In this document: one piece after another, positions 46,540 to 55,456 of the stretch
How the letters are laid out: every line of letters begins with the position of its first letter
Numbering within the stretch: the first letter of the stretch is position 1
Source: Bryobacterales bacterium
GTDB lineage: Bacteria > Acidobacteriota > Terriglobia > Bryobacterales > Bryobacteraceae
Reading direction: 5' to 3'
Assembly: GCA_003170915.1 (NCBI GenBank)
Contig: PMYB01000234.1
Span: 1 to 64,000 of the forward strand
Length of the DNA stretch: 64,000 nt
Translations under genes and position numbers: made by a program
Notes under the pieces: generated by a model
Databases searched by the model: none
What the model was told of the DNA's origin: nothing
What the model saw: the letters and a program-made list of their open reading frames with translations, nothing else

Positions 46540-46628
46540 AGACTCCTCGCGGATTTTCCAGTGCCGGCGTCCAGTTTATCCGATTTCACCGGGTGTGGAG
46601 AGGTTGACCTCGGCAAAGCACTTCCCCT

Positions 46629-46657
46629 TTGACACGGAAAGTGAAACCGGGGAGAAT
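46629..46657 (+). promoter_or_regulatory. Candidate sigma70-type promoter for the ThuA gene
   Basis: TTGACA at 46629-46634, a 17-base spacer, then GAGAAT at 46652-46657. A perfect -35 with a modest -10. The ThuA ATG lies 28 bases further, with a strong AAGGAGG at 46675-46681. Confidence 0.5.
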
Positions 46658-46685
46658 AAACCTGCCAGTCAAAAAAGGAGGCTGA

Positions 46686-47597
46686 ATGCGGAGAGTATCG
46701 AATTTGCTATGGACAACGATGGTCCTCGTTCTTTGGATCGGCGCGATCCAGGCTCAGACGCCGCCCCCGGCGCAGGGCGCGCAGACGCCGGCTGGGCGCG
46801 GCGGCACGCCCGTGCCTGGCGGACGCGGAGGTCCGGCGCCCGTGCCCAAAAAGCACCTGCTCGTGATCGGCATGACCAGGGGTTATCATCACGGCTCCAC
46901 GTCCAACGCCATGGCCACTTTCTGGAAGCTGGGCAAGGAATCCGCAGTCTGGGACACCGAGATCAAGACCGACATGGAATGGATCACCAAGAAGCAGCCA
47001 TCGAGCGAAGCCCACAGCCTGGAATGGTTCGACGCCGTGGCGTTCGTGAACACCACCGGCAACTGGAAGCTGGACGACGAGCAGAAGCAGGCCCTGCTCT
47101 CCTTCGTGCACGATGACGGCAAGGGGCTGGTGCTGGCGCATGCCGCCCTCGACGCCAACTACGACTGGCCGGAGTTCGCTGAAATGACCGGCGGCTGGTT
47201 CCAGGCGCACCCGTGGGGAACTTTCGACGCGCCCGTGATCGTCGAAGACCCCACTTTCCCCGCTATGCGACACTTCCCGGCGCGCCTCTTCATTCACGAC
47301 GAAATGTATTCGCCGAAGAACTGGTCGCGCGAGAAGGTCAACGTGCTCATGCGGCTGGACGAGACGCAACTCAACTACACCAACCCGCAGTACGGCGTCG
47401 TGGCCACGCGCCCGGACAAAGACCAGGCTATTGCCTGGTCGAAGATGTACGGCAAGGGCCGCGTCTTCTATTCCAGCCTCGGCCACACCAACGAGGCCTG
47501 GGAGAATCCCGACGTTCAGAAGATGTATCTCGAAGCCGTGAAGTGGGCGATGAAACGAACGGAAGGCAGCACTGCTCCTCATCCGAAAGTGAATTGA
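46686..47597 (+). CDS. Exported ThuA-domain protein
   Basis: A 303-residue protein. Signal peptide 'NLLWTTMVLVLWIGAIQAQ' is followed by a Gly/Arg/Pro-rich linker ('GRGGTPVPGGRGGPAPVP'). The ThuA-like domain (about 58-295) has 'LLVIGMTRGYHHG', 'FDAVAFVNTTGNWKLDDEQKQALLSFVHDGKG' type text (shown in part), 'HAALDANYDWPEF', 'MTGGWFQAHPWG', 'FIHDEMYSP' and 'GKGRVFYSSLGHTNEAWENPDV'. ThuA proteins belong to the class I glutamine-amidotransferase-like fold without the catalytic Cys triad and are tied to trehalose/sucrose 3-keto metabolism. The Gfo/Idh/MocA gene begins 29 bases downstream, in keeping with that pathway. Confidence 0.9.
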   Translation: MRRVSNLLWTTMVLVLWIGAIQAQTPPPAQGAQTPAGRGGTPVPGGRGGPAPVPKKHLLVIGMTRGYHHGSTSNAMATFWKLGKESAVWDTEIKTDMEWITKKQPSSEAHSLEWFDAVAFVNTTGNWKLDDEQKQALLSFVHDDGKGLVLAHAALDANYDWPEFAEMTGGWFQAHPWGTFDAPVIVEDPTFPAMRHFPARLFIHDEMYSPKNWSREKVNVLMRLDETQLNYTNPQYGVVATRPDKDQAIAWSKMYGKGRVFYSSLGHTNEAWENPDVQKMYLEAVKWAMKRTEGSTAPHPKVN

Positions 47598-47626
47598 GGT
47601 CGCAGGGAACGTTAAGGCGGACTCTC

Positions 47627-48850
47627 ATGCATAACAGGCGCAGTTTCCTGGTCAGTGCCGCTGCTACCGCGGCCCTCTCGCGCTCCGCCATCGGCGCGAA
47701 TGACAGAATCCGGTTCGCCATTATCGGCGCCGGCGTCCGCGGCAGTTATGTCGGCGGGGTTTTCACCGACTTCCCCGACGTGGAACTGGTGTCGGTGTGC
47801 GATGTCTACACGCCCCCCCGCGAGCAGCAGGCAGCCAAGCTGGGCGAGAAGACCAATAGCCACCCCGAGGCCGTGGCCGACTACCGCCGGGTGCTCGACC
47901 GCAAGGACGTGGACGCCGTCCTGATCACCACGCCGGATCATTGGCATGGGCCCCTGGTCATCGAAGCCAGCCAGGCGGGCAAGGACGCCTACTGCGAGAA
48001 GCCGCTGACCAACAGCATCGAAGTGGGGCAGAAGATGCGCGAGGCGGTCCGCCGCTACCAACGGGTCGTGCAGATCGGCCTCCAGCAGCGCTCCTGGGAC
48101 CACTTCCAGGAGAACGCCAAACGGGTGCAGGACGGCCTGATCGGCAACGTCTATCACGTCGAGTGCATTTACCAGGGCAACTACACGCGACCCGAAGGCG
48201 AGCCCACCGCGCCGCCCGCGGACCTCGATTGGGATCTCTTCCAGGGGCCCGCCGAGCGTCGCCCCTATACGGCCATGCGCCAGCGGTCCTGGCGGGCCTT
48301 CTATGACTATTCGGGCGGCACCCTGCTCGATTGGGGAACCCATTTGACGGACGTGGCGCACTGGTACATGGGCGTGCGGGAGCCGCTGACCTGCAGCGCG
48401 TCGGGCCAGTACGTTCGCGTCCCGCCCCAACCCTTGCAGTTGCCCGACACCATGTCCGTGACATGGAAGTATCCGCGGTTCGTGATGACATACACGAACT
48501 GCGTGCGCCAAAGCCCGGATTTCGATGTTCAGGGCAACCACTTCCTCGGGACCATCGGGTGGCTGCAAGTGAATCGCACCGGCTTCCGCTACCGGCCCAA
48601 TGCCACAGGCGGGCGCGGCGGCCCGGCCACGCCGCCGTTCCAGCCCGTGAGCCAGAGTTTCCGCTATGACGGCGGTCCTTCCGACCACGCCCACGTCCGC
48701 AATTTTCTGGATTGCGTCAAGAGCCGCCAGGACCCGGTGGTCAACATCGACACAGGCTTTTATTCCACGCTGCCCACTCTGCTGGGCGTGCTGGCCATCC
48801 GCGACGGTAAGACGCACTCGTGGGACGGCCAGCGGGCGCAAGCCGTCTAA
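47627..48850 (+). CDS. Exported Gfo/Idh/MocA oxidoreductase (ThuA partner)
   Basis: A 407-residue enzyme. Leader 'MHNRRSFLVSAAATAALSRS' (Tat type), Rossmann 'FAIIGAGVRGSYVGG', 'AVLITTPDHWHGP' and catalytic 'AYCEKPLTNSIEVGQK'. The C-terminal domain contains 'FYDYSGGTLLDWGTHLTDVAHWYMG'. A short low-complexity patch 'NATGGRGGPATPPFQ' sits near residue 325. 'aaggcgg' lies before ATG 47627; the longer frame from 47213 overlaps the ThuA gene and is rejected. It is likely cotranscribed with ThuA, as in ThuA/ThuB pairs that handle 3-keto-disaccharides. Confidence 0.92.
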   Translation: MHNRRSFLVSAAATAALSRSAIGANDRIRFAIIGAGVRGSYVGGVFTDFPDVELVSVCDVYTPPREQQAAKLGEKTNSHPEAVADYRRVLDRKDVDAVLITTPDHWHGPLVIEASQAGKDAYCEKPLTNSIEVGQKMREAVRRYQRVVQIGLQQRSWDHFQENAKRVQDGLIGNVYHVECIYQGNYTRPEGEPTAPPADLDWDLFQGPAERRPYTAMRQRSWRAFYDYSGGTLLDWGTHLTDVAHWYMGVREPLTCSASGQYVRVPPQPLQLPDTMSVTWKYPRFVMTYTNCVRQSPDFDVQGNHFLGTIGWLQVNRTGFRYRPNATGGRGGPATPPFQPVSQSFRYDGGPSDHAHVRNFLDCVKSRQDPVVNIDTGFYSTLPTLLGVLAIRDGKTHSWDGQRAQAV

Positions 48851-49582
48851 ATCGGTAGCTATCCGGCCGGCCAGAAGCCCGCGGCGCGGGCATCGGGATC
48901 CCTGGCGGGTCGGATGCGGCTCTCGTTTCCAAGGGGACGGAGCCTATCGCTCGCTCCTGCCGTGGTCATGCGCGACGGCCGGCGGCTACGTGCTCGAGTC
49001 CAGGATCCGGCTCGACAGCGCGGAGCGCGGGCAGGCGGATGCGGTCGATCTGATGGCGGCCGATCTGAAGACGGCGGGCTTCCGCCGGGTCTTCAGCAAC
49101 CGGCGGGACATCTGGCTCGCCGCGGGATTGCGCAACGCGGACGGCACGGCCATGCCGGACGGGCATGACCCCAAAGCGGACGCCTACAACTGCATCGCGC
49201 TGTCCACTCCGGGGCAGGACGCTCTGTTTGCGGGCATCGAGGTCCCTGCGCGCAACGACCTCACCCTGAGCTTCCGCGAGGGAATTCTGCGCGCCTCACC
49301 CGGCTCGAAATTCCTCCAGGCGCATCCGGAAACCCTGCTCACCGGGGACACCAGAGGAGGGGCCCCGTTGCGGAGACCGGTTCTGGACCCAAGCCATCCT
49401 CTCGTCCAGGAGAAAATCTTCAACGGTTCTGCCTGTGGCCGGCCTGCCTGACGGCGCGCGCATTGCGGACGACGCCCATATCTACTTCTCCACAATCCAG
49501 GTCTGCGTACGCCAGTGCACCGCTTCGCTGGAGTTGCCCGCGTCAAGCTCCAGGCGACGCTAATCCACCACCAGCCCCTCAG
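48851..49582. other. Gene-free region, possibly decayed coding DNA
   Basis: No intact gene is seen. A plus-strand frame (to 49451) contains protein-like text such as 'ADLKTAGFRRVFSNRRDIWLAAGLRNADG' (shown in part), but it continues out of the end of the oxidoreductase gene in another frame without its own start. It may be the remains of a lost gene; no family was recognised. Confidence 0.35.
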
Positions 49583-50376
49583 CTCGAGGATACGCTGTAC
49601 TTCACGGCGGGCCCGGGCGGGCAGACGCACGGACTTCTCGGCAGCATCTCGGCGAATCCTAACGCGGCCTCCGTTGTCAACGCCGCGCAAGTCGGCGGCG
49701 GCATCGCCCCCAATACCTTCGTAACCATCTATGGCACCGATCTGGCGGCTACCAAGCGTACTTGGACGACGGCGGATTTCGGTCCTACCGGCACGGCCTT
49801 ACCGACTTCACTGGATGGCGTGAGCGTCGCGGTGAACGGCGAACCGGCGTACATCTGCTACATCAGCCCGGTCCAGATCAATTTGCTGACGCCGACCGAT
49901 TTGCCGACAGTCGGGCGAGTCACGGTGCAGGTATCCAACGGCACATTGACCAGCAGCGTGGTCAATGCGACAGTGCAGGCCACGGCGCCTGCGTTCTTCC
50001 TGTTTGACGCCGCTGGGCACGTCGCGGCGACTCATGCGGACAACACACCAATCGGGACGGCCACTTCCACGCCGGTCGGCACGCCGGCTAAACCGGGAGA
50101 ATTGATTATCCTCTACGGCACCGGTTTTGGCCCCACCATTCCGCCGACGGTGAACGGCCGACTCCAGACCGTTGCCGCACTCTTGACATCGTATCTGGTG
50201 ATCCAGTTCAATAACACCTCCGGCACTATCGTGTGGGGGGGCTCTCGGCGACGGGCCTGTATCAATTCAACTTGACGGTGCCTACCTCGGTGGAGGACGG
50301 CGACGTGAGTGTAACCGCGATGACCGTGGGGGGAATCAGCTCCCCGATCAACGGCTTGATCACAATCAAACACTAA
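49583..50376 (+). pseudogene. 3' remnant of a secreted propeller protein with TIG-like C-terminal domain, frameshifted
   Basis: It begins 'EDTLYFTAGPGGQTHGLLGSI', the closing strand of a TIGR03118-type extracellular propeller, then the Bryobacterales C-terminal domain 'NAASVVNAAQVGGGIAPNTFVTIYG...PVQINLLTPTDLPTVG'. The propeller body is absent. At the run of seven G (50234-50241) the frame breaks: one frame gives 'VWGGSRRRACINST' and stop, the other 'LSATGLYQFNLTVPTSVEDGD...GLITIKH', the expected ending, to TAA 50376. One G has been lost from the run, or miscalled. The gene is both 5'-truncated and frameshifted. Its stop overlaps the convergent thioesterase stop. Confidence 0.8.
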
Positions 50377-50825
50377 CTGCGGCCGACGGGCTTGGATTCC
50401 AGATCTTCGATGGCCTTCCGGCAATGCTCGGGGAGGGGAACCGTCTTGTTCTTGCCGTAATCCAGGACCACTATGGTGGACTCCACCTCGGCGACTACCG
50501 TATCGAGGGCTTTGCTCACCACCCGGTGCTGCAACTGGAAGCTGCGGTTCCCGATCCGTGTCACCCTGGCGCCCGTGTAGGCCATATCGGGGTAAGTCAA
50601 AGGCCGCTTGTAGTCGCACGAAATACTGGCCAGTATCGGCCCGACGCCCGCCGGCGGCAACGCAGGCCAGAGGCCGATGCGGATCAGGTATTCCACGCGC
50701 GCCGTCTCGCACCAGCGCAGGTACACCAGGTTGTTCACGTGCCCGAAAGCGTCTTGGTCCCCCCATAGCAGGGGGATGGTAACGACGACGGGAAAACCGA
50801 TCAGAGATTCATGGCAGTGTTTCAT
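50373..50825 (-). CDS. 4HBT hotdog-fold acyl-CoA thioesterase
   Basis: A 150-residue cytoplasmic protein of the YbgC/4-hydroxybenzoyl-CoA thioesterase group. The active-site motif is 'LWGDQDAFGHVNNLVYLRW' with the catalytic Asp. Later segments 'SISCDYKRPLTYPDMAYTGARV' and 'RSFQLQHRVV' complete the hotdog fold. It hydrolyses an acyl-CoA, chain unknown. Its ATG overlaps the PL22 stop by 4 bases (50822-50825), so it is the last gene of the minus-strand lyase operon, an unexpected partner for pectin catabolism. Confidence 0.9.
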   Translation of the reverse strand: MKHCHESLIGFPVVVTIPLLWGDQDAFGHVNNLVYLRWCETARVEYLIRIGLWPALPPAGVGPILASISCDYKRPLTYPDMAYTGARVTRIGNRSFQLQHRVVSKALDTVVAEVESTIVVLDYGKNKTVPLPEHCRKAIEDLESKPVGRS

Positions 50826-52159
50826 TTAGCGCTCTTGGCGATTTCGACCGCGTACACATGCACCGGACCCAGCATGTTGGACCGGAAGACCACCCATTTC
50901 ATGTCCGGTGAAAACGTCACGTTGGGCTCCAGCCGGTAGTCGTGCTTGCTCATGTTGACCAGCCGCTCCGCTTTGAAGAAACCCGTATCGATCAGGTTAT
51001 CGGAATTCGCCGTCTTGATGCCAGCCACGTCCGGCACATGCTCGGGCCGGAAGAGGTAGATCCATTTGCCATCGGGCGCGCGCGCCACCATTTCGCTGTC
51101 GCCGCCGTCTCCCGCAAACAGCGTGCCGTCGGGCGATACGTTGAAGTGCACCGACCATTCGTTGCGCTCGAGGTGATACCAGGTGCGCTTGCCCGTCGCC
51201 ACCTGGTAGCCGGCCAGCCAGAAATCCTGGCCCCGCGGGGTTTGCAGGTCGTACCAGATCATGGCGCCATCCGCCGAAAAGAATTCGTGGCCGGCAATTT
51301 CCATGTTCATCGTGCGGGTGTGAAGCTTGGTCAGGCCAGTGCCGTCGGCGCGGATGGTCCAGACGCGGTCTACCTCGTGCCACGTGCCCTCGTGGCAGAA
51401 CATGATGAGGTTGGCGTCGGCCGGCGAAATTTGCAGATGACCCAGCCACTTGTGCTCCCGAAGGATATCCTTCACTTCCCCCGTCTTGGTATTCACCGTA
51501 AACAGGACGCGAGGCGCACCGGCGCGCGCGGCCATCAACGAGTTGTGCAGCCGCAGGTCCTTGGCGTCCGCGAAGGTCATCGGTTTGCCGTCCGCGCCGA
51601 CGGCTTGGTAGTTGGGCTGGCCAAAACGCGCATTCGCCCCGGGCGGCCGGTTGGCCGCCGGTGGGGGTGGGGTGGCGCCGTCCACATAACTGCCCAGCAG
51701 AAGAGTCTCATCCGCATTGAGGGACGAGACGTTTCGTCCCGGCGGTAGTTTGACGACCTCGCGCGTGGCTCCGGTATCGACATTCGCTGCGTATACCGTC
51801 GCCCCGTTGGAATTGCGTCCGCCCGCCTGGCCGCCCGGCAGCCGCTTGATGTAATACACATCGCCGGTCTTGCGACCCGCCACCAGGACCGACACGGGAC
51901 CGGAGACCAACGGTGTGACCTCGCGCGTGGCGAGAATAATTGTTGCGATGCCGCCGCCGGCTGTGGTGACGATCAGCTTCTTGCCGTCGGCCGTGTAGGC
52001 GTCTTGATTGAAGTACAGGCTCTGGGTGCCGTCTTCGCGGGAAAGCCGGATCACGCGATGGCCCGTGTCGGCATCCGTCCATTCGGTGGGCAGTTCGGCG
52101 GCCAACACCGCGGGGGCGAGGGCCAGAAATAACGGCAATATTCGTCGATGGCTATGCAT
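50822..52159 (-). CDS. Exported PL22 oligogalacturonate lyase-like protein
   Basis: A 445-residue propeller with signal peptide 'ILPLFLALAPAVLAAELP'. The family signature 'WTDADTGHRVIRLSRE' opens the propeller. The central His-rich segments expected to build the metal/catalytic site are present: 'REHKWLGHLQISP', 'MFCHEGTWHEVDRVW', 'MNMEIAGHEFFSADG' and 'WSVHFNVSPDGTLFAGDGG'. It ends 'NVTFSPDMKWVVFRSN'. PL22 enzymes cleave short, often unsaturated, oligogalacturonides to the 4-deoxy-uronate monomer. A Pro/Ala-rich insert 'GATPPPPAANRPPGANA' lies near residue 165. A shortened paralogue follows 21 bases upstream on the strand. Confidence 0.88.
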   Translation of the reverse strand: MHSHRRILPLFLALAPAVLAAELPTEWTDADTGHRVIRLSREDGTQSLYFNQDAYTADGKKLIVTTAGGGIATIILATREVTPLVSGPVSVLVAGRKTGDVYYIKRLPGGQAGGRNSNGATVYAANVDTGATREVVKLPPGRNVSSLNADETLLLGSYVDGATPPPPAANRPPGANARFGQPNYQAVGADGKPMTFADAKDLRLHNSLMAARAGAPRVLFTVNTKTGEVKDILREHKWLGHLQISPADANLIMFCHEGTWHEVDRVWTIRADGTGLTKLHTRTMNMEIAGHEFFSADGAMIWYDLQTPRGQDFWLAGYQVATGKRTWYHLERNEWSVHFNVSPDGTLFAGDGGDSEMVARAPDGKWIYLFRPEHVPDVAGIKTANSDNLIDTGFFKAERLVNMSKHDYRLEPNVTFSPDMKWVVFRSNMLGPVHVYAVEIAKSAK

Positions 52160-52180
52160 GGTCGTTCTTCTTTCGCGCGC

Positions 52181-52939
52181 TCACGGTTTAGCGATCTCGA
52201 CCGCGAAGACGTGCGTAGGGCCGAGCATATTGGAACGAAAGACGATCCATTTCATGTCCGGGGAAAACGTGACATTGGGCTCGAGGCGGTAGTCATGCTT
52301 CGCCAGGTTCACCATACGCTCGGACTTGAAATAGCCGATGTCAATCAGGTCCTTCTTGTCGCGGAACGAACTGCCCTTCACCATGGCCGGCCGGAAAAGG
52401 TAAATCCACTGGCCGTTGCCAGGCGGCTTCAGAGTCTCGTTGTCGGGCGACCGCGCGGCAACGCTGCTCGGGGCGCCCCCGTCGCCGGCGAACAGCTTCC
52501 CATCCGCCGAGACATTCATGGTTTCATCCGCGTTGACGGCGAATGCGCCGCCGCGGCCCGCCTGGACCGGAATCTTGGCAACCTCATGGGTAGCGTGGGT
52601 GTCCAGATCCGTGGCGAGAATTGCGCCTTCCTTGGTGTAGTAAATCTGGCCGGTCTTATGGCCAGTCACGAGAATGTTCACCCGCCCCTCGACCACCTGA
52701 TCGATTTCGCGCGTAGCCAGATTGATGGTGGCGATTCCGTGCGGATTGGTGACCACCAGCTTCTTGCCGTCGGCCGAGTAGGCGTTCTGGTGGAAATAGA
52801 GCGAAGCCGTGCCGTTTTCGCGCGAAAGGCGGATCACGCGATGCCCGGTGTCGGGATCGATCCATTCCGTTGGCAGCGCGGTCTGTGCCGAGAGCAACCG
52901 CATCCCGGCGAGGGTCAGGAACAAAAAACTGCGCATCAT
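52181..52939 (-). CDS. PL22-like paralogue with internal deletion of the catalytic region
   Basis: About 252 residues, against 445 for the full paralogue next to it. The N-terminus ('WIDPDTGHRVIRLSREN', 'LYFHQNAYSADGKKLVV') and C-terminus ('LFAGDGGAPSS', 'LAKHDYRLEPNVTFSPDMKWIVFRSNMLGP') match the neighbour closely. Between 'FAVNADETM' and 'NVSADGKLFAG' roughly 190 residues are gone in frame, including every central His motif of the intact copy. So the gene is open and signal-bearing ('FLFLTLAGMRLLSAQ') but cannot have the same active site. Either a decaying duplicate or a deliberately small binding/propeller fragment. Start ATG about 52939 (or the next ATG codon). Confidence 0.8.
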   Translation of the reverse strand: MMRSFLFLTLAGMRLLSAQTALPTEWIDPDTGHRVIRLSRENGTASLYFHQNAYSADGKKLVVTNPHGIATINLATREIDQVVEGRVNILVTGHKTGQIYYTKEGAILATDLDTHATHEVAKIPVQAGRGGAFAVNADETMNVSADGKLFAGDGGAPSSVAARSPDNETLKPPGNGQWIYLFRPAMVKGSSFRDKKDLIDIGYFKSERMVNLAKHDYRLEPNVTFSPDMKWIVFRSNMLGPTHVFAVEIAKP

Positions 52940-53012
52940 AGTCGGAATTGGCGGCGCGCCGCGACGGAAAGTTACCACTCGACCGGCCCAGCGGCAACGC
53001 GGCCGCCGCCAA

Positions 53013-54065
53013 TCACCAAGCCTCCGCTTCATATTCTCCAACGGCCCGAAACATGGCGCGGACGTTCCGATCCGGGGTATCCCGATCCATGTTGATCGAG
53101 CAGACACCTACGCGCTCGCGCCTCCCGGCCGCGCGGAGCAGGCCGCCGACGTCGGCATGGATCTCCCGTTCGCTCAACTGCAACATTCGTACCGGGCTCA
53201 ATCGAAGATTCAGGAACGCATCCGGCAGGTCCGCGCTGCATCGAGCCACGTCGGAACCCCAACCGACATCGAAAAAGCGCGGCGAGACTTGCGAGTAGGC
53301 CTTGGTGTATCGCTGCAAATTGTTGCCGCAGTGGTGAATCCCGTAGGGCCGAAGGTGGTCCGCGAGGTACTGCTCGAAGCGCAAGACGCGAGTCTCGTAC
53401 AGCGCCGGCGAGATCATCTGCACGCTGCAGTTGCTTGTCAGATAGGTAGCCGGATCGGCGTCCAGGACGGAGCGGTTGGTGGCGATGGCGCAAGTGCCGG
53501 TCCTGGATTTGACGCAGGCCGCCACAGCGGCCTGGGTACCCGCCACCACGCTCAGGATGCGATCGGCCAGTTCCGCGTCCTCCACCAGGTCGAGGAAGAA
53601 CTGCTGCCCACGCAGTTCGATGGCCGTATTCAGCAGCCCCGCCGTATTCAGGTCGCCCGTGACGTACCCGAATTGCCGCTCCAGTCGATCCATCTGGCGG
53701 ATCAGCACATCCATTGGCCAGGTGGAGCCGAGGTCGGGAACCCGCAGGCAGAGCGCCGATTTGCGGTCGAGATCGAGCGGCACGGGCCAGGCCGCCTGGT
53801 CGCGGGAGAAACGCGGCTCGACGCCCAGCAGCGCCGGGACCACAAAGCCCCCCGCGATGTGTCTGGACCCGATCACGGGCCGCGGCTGCGGGTCCGGCTG
53901 GCCCAGGCCGAAACGCTCGTACAGAGCCTTCCGCATTAGAACATCGTTTCGAATGCGTGTTTCCGCATCCAGGTAGAACGGCTCTTCGAAGGAGACGCCG
54001 TAATGATGAAACCACCAGCTCGGGCTGAAAACGAGATTGACCGGTATCCTCCTTCGGCTATCCAC
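53013..54065 (-). CDS. URO-D-fold (uroporphyrinogen decarboxylase-like) protein
   Basis: A 350-residue TIM-barrel protein related to the uroporphyrinogen decarboxylase/corrinoid methyltransferase superfamily as found in many sugar-catabolic loci of this phylum. Features include 'SPSWWFHHYGVSFEEPFY', 'YGIHHCGNNLQRYTKAYSQV' (His and Cys as possible zinc ligands) and 'FFDVGWGSDVARC'. It lacks the classic N-terminal arginine motif of haem-pathway HemE, so it is unlikely to be hemE itself. The start GTG 54065 has GGAGG upstream. It lies upstream of the two PL22 genes on the same strand, 73 bases away, and 118 bases downstream of the MFS gene. Confidence 0.75.
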   Translation of the reverse strand: MDSRRRIPVNLVFSPSWWFHHYGVSFEEPFYLDAETRIRNDVLMRKALYERFGLGQPDPQPRPVIGSRHIAGGFVVPALLGVEPRFSRDQAAWPVPLDLDRKSALCLRVPDLGSTWPMDVLIRQMDRLERQFGYVTGDLNTAGLLNTAIELRGQQFFLDLVEDAELADRILSVVAGTQAAVAACVKSRTGTCAIATNRSVLDADPATYLTSNCSVQMISPALYETRVLRFEQYLADHLRPYGIHHCGNNLQRYTKAYSQVSPRFFDVGWGSDVARCSADLPDAFLNLRLSPVRMLQLSEREIHADVGGLLRAAGRRERVGVCSINMDRDTPDRNVRAMFRAVGEYEAEAW

Positions 54066-54183
54066 GAAATGGATCCTCCGCTCGGGCGTCCCTACTCTCC
54101 CGCGCGCGATGGGCTCCGGAACACCAAACCAGAAATGGCCCTGAAACCGGTGCTTTCACCCATCACCAATTTAGCAGACGGAT

Positions 54184-55443
54184 TCAAGCAACCCGCGCCG
54201 CGAGCTGCGCCTGCATCCGCGCCACATCGCGCCGCACGAACCCTGCGATCCCCGTGATCAACAGCGCGCCCGCCGCCACGTACACCACCGCCGCCATGGC
54301 GATGCCGAGGCCCAGGCTCGCGCGCTGGGCGATGTAGCCGATGACGATAGGCGCGGTCCCACCGCCTCCCAGCCACCCCACCATGTTCATGAATCCCGCC
54401 GCTGTGCCGCGCGCCTCCGGCCGGATCACGTCGAACATCGAAGCGAAAATATTCGCGTCGTACAGGCCCTTGAACAGCCCCCAGGCGATTAACGCCACTA
54501 CTAGCCACGTCACCGATGTCGTCAGCCCGCACAGCATCACGAATGGCGCGCCGCCGAGCACGCCCAGTGCCTGCACCATCATCCGCCCGCCTGGCGTGCG
54601 CCTTCGCAGGATGTCCGCCAGCCAGCCGCCCAGCGGCGATCCGGCCGTGCTCGCCAGTTGCACAAAGATCGTCGCCGTCAGCCCCGCCGCCGCGAGGCTC
54701 AGGTGAAACTTATCGTACAGGAATGCCGGCATCCAGGAGAGCAGCACTGCGGCCACAAAATTCGCGCACACGAAAGTCGCCATCAGGATCAGCGCGGTCG
54801 GCGTGTTCCACAGGATGCGCAAGAATCCCGCCAAAGGAATCCGCTCCGCGCTCTGGCCGGCCGTGAATTCGGAAGCGCCGCGTTCCGGCTCAATCAGAAA
54901 CTTGCTCAGGACCAATCCCAGAACCACGCCCAGCCCGCCGAAAACGATGAATGACCACCGCCATCCGTAGTGCTGCCCGATCAGACCCGCAAAGAATGCG
55001 CCCGCGATGGTCCCGATATAGACGCTCGTCTGATGGATTCCCAGGGCGCGCGAGCGCGTCTCCTTACCGTGATAATCGCTGATCAGTGAGACGGACGCCG
55101 GAAAATAGAACGTCTCGCCCAGCCCCCCGGCCGCGCGGAAAAGCAGCAGGTTGCCGAAGTTGCGCGATACCGCCGTCGCCATGCAGATGACGCTCCAGGC
55201 TTGCAGTCCCCCCAGGATCGCCGACTTGCGCCGGACGCGGTCCACGATGTTCCCCGCGAACGGCGCGCACAGCCCGTACACCCATGCGAACGACGAGGCC
55301 AGCAGCCCCAGTTGCACCGGCGTCAGGTGCAGTTCCTTCTCAAGCAGGGGAAACAGCGAGAAGATCGCCTGGCGGTCCGCGTAATTAAAGAACGCGATCC
55401 ACCACAGCATCGCAACGACGTACCACTTGTAACGCGGGTTCAT
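54184..55443 (-). CDS. MFS transporter (spinster/hexuronate-type)
   Basis: A 419-residue protein with 12 predicted membrane helices. The motif after helix 1, 'FFNYADRQAIFSLFPLL', and the A-motif region 'GNIVDRVRRKSAILGG' are typical of the major facilitator superfamily; the first matches the anion:cation symporter/spinster type that includes hexuronate carriers. A central loop of about 30 residues ('EPERGASEFTAGQSAERIP') separates the halves. Its position between a glycosidase-like gene and oligogalacturonate lyases suggests import of uronic acid products. It follows the large glycosidase-like gene by 13 bases. Confidence 0.92.
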   Translation of the reverse strand: MNPRYKWYVVAMLWWIAFFNYADRQAIFSLFPLLEKELHLTPVQLGLLASSFAWVYGLCAPFAGNIVDRVRRKSAILGGLQAWSVICMATAVSRNFGNLLLFRAAGGLGETFYFPASVSLISDYHGKETRSRALGIHQTSVYIGTIAGAFFAGLIGQHYGWRWSFIVFGGLGVVLGLVLSKFLIEPERGASEFTAGQSAERIPLAGFLRILWNTPTALILMATFVCANFVAAVLLSWMPAFLYDKFHLSLAAAGLTATIFVQLASTAGSPLGGWLADILRRRTPGGRMMVQALGVLGGAPFVMLCGLTTSVTWLVVALIAWGLFKGLYDANIFASMFDVIRPEARGTAAGFMNMVGWLGGGGTAPIVIGYIAQRASLGLGIAMAAVVYVAAGALLITGIAGFVRRDVARMQAQLAARVA

Positions 55444-55456
55444 TGGTGAGGAGCGG

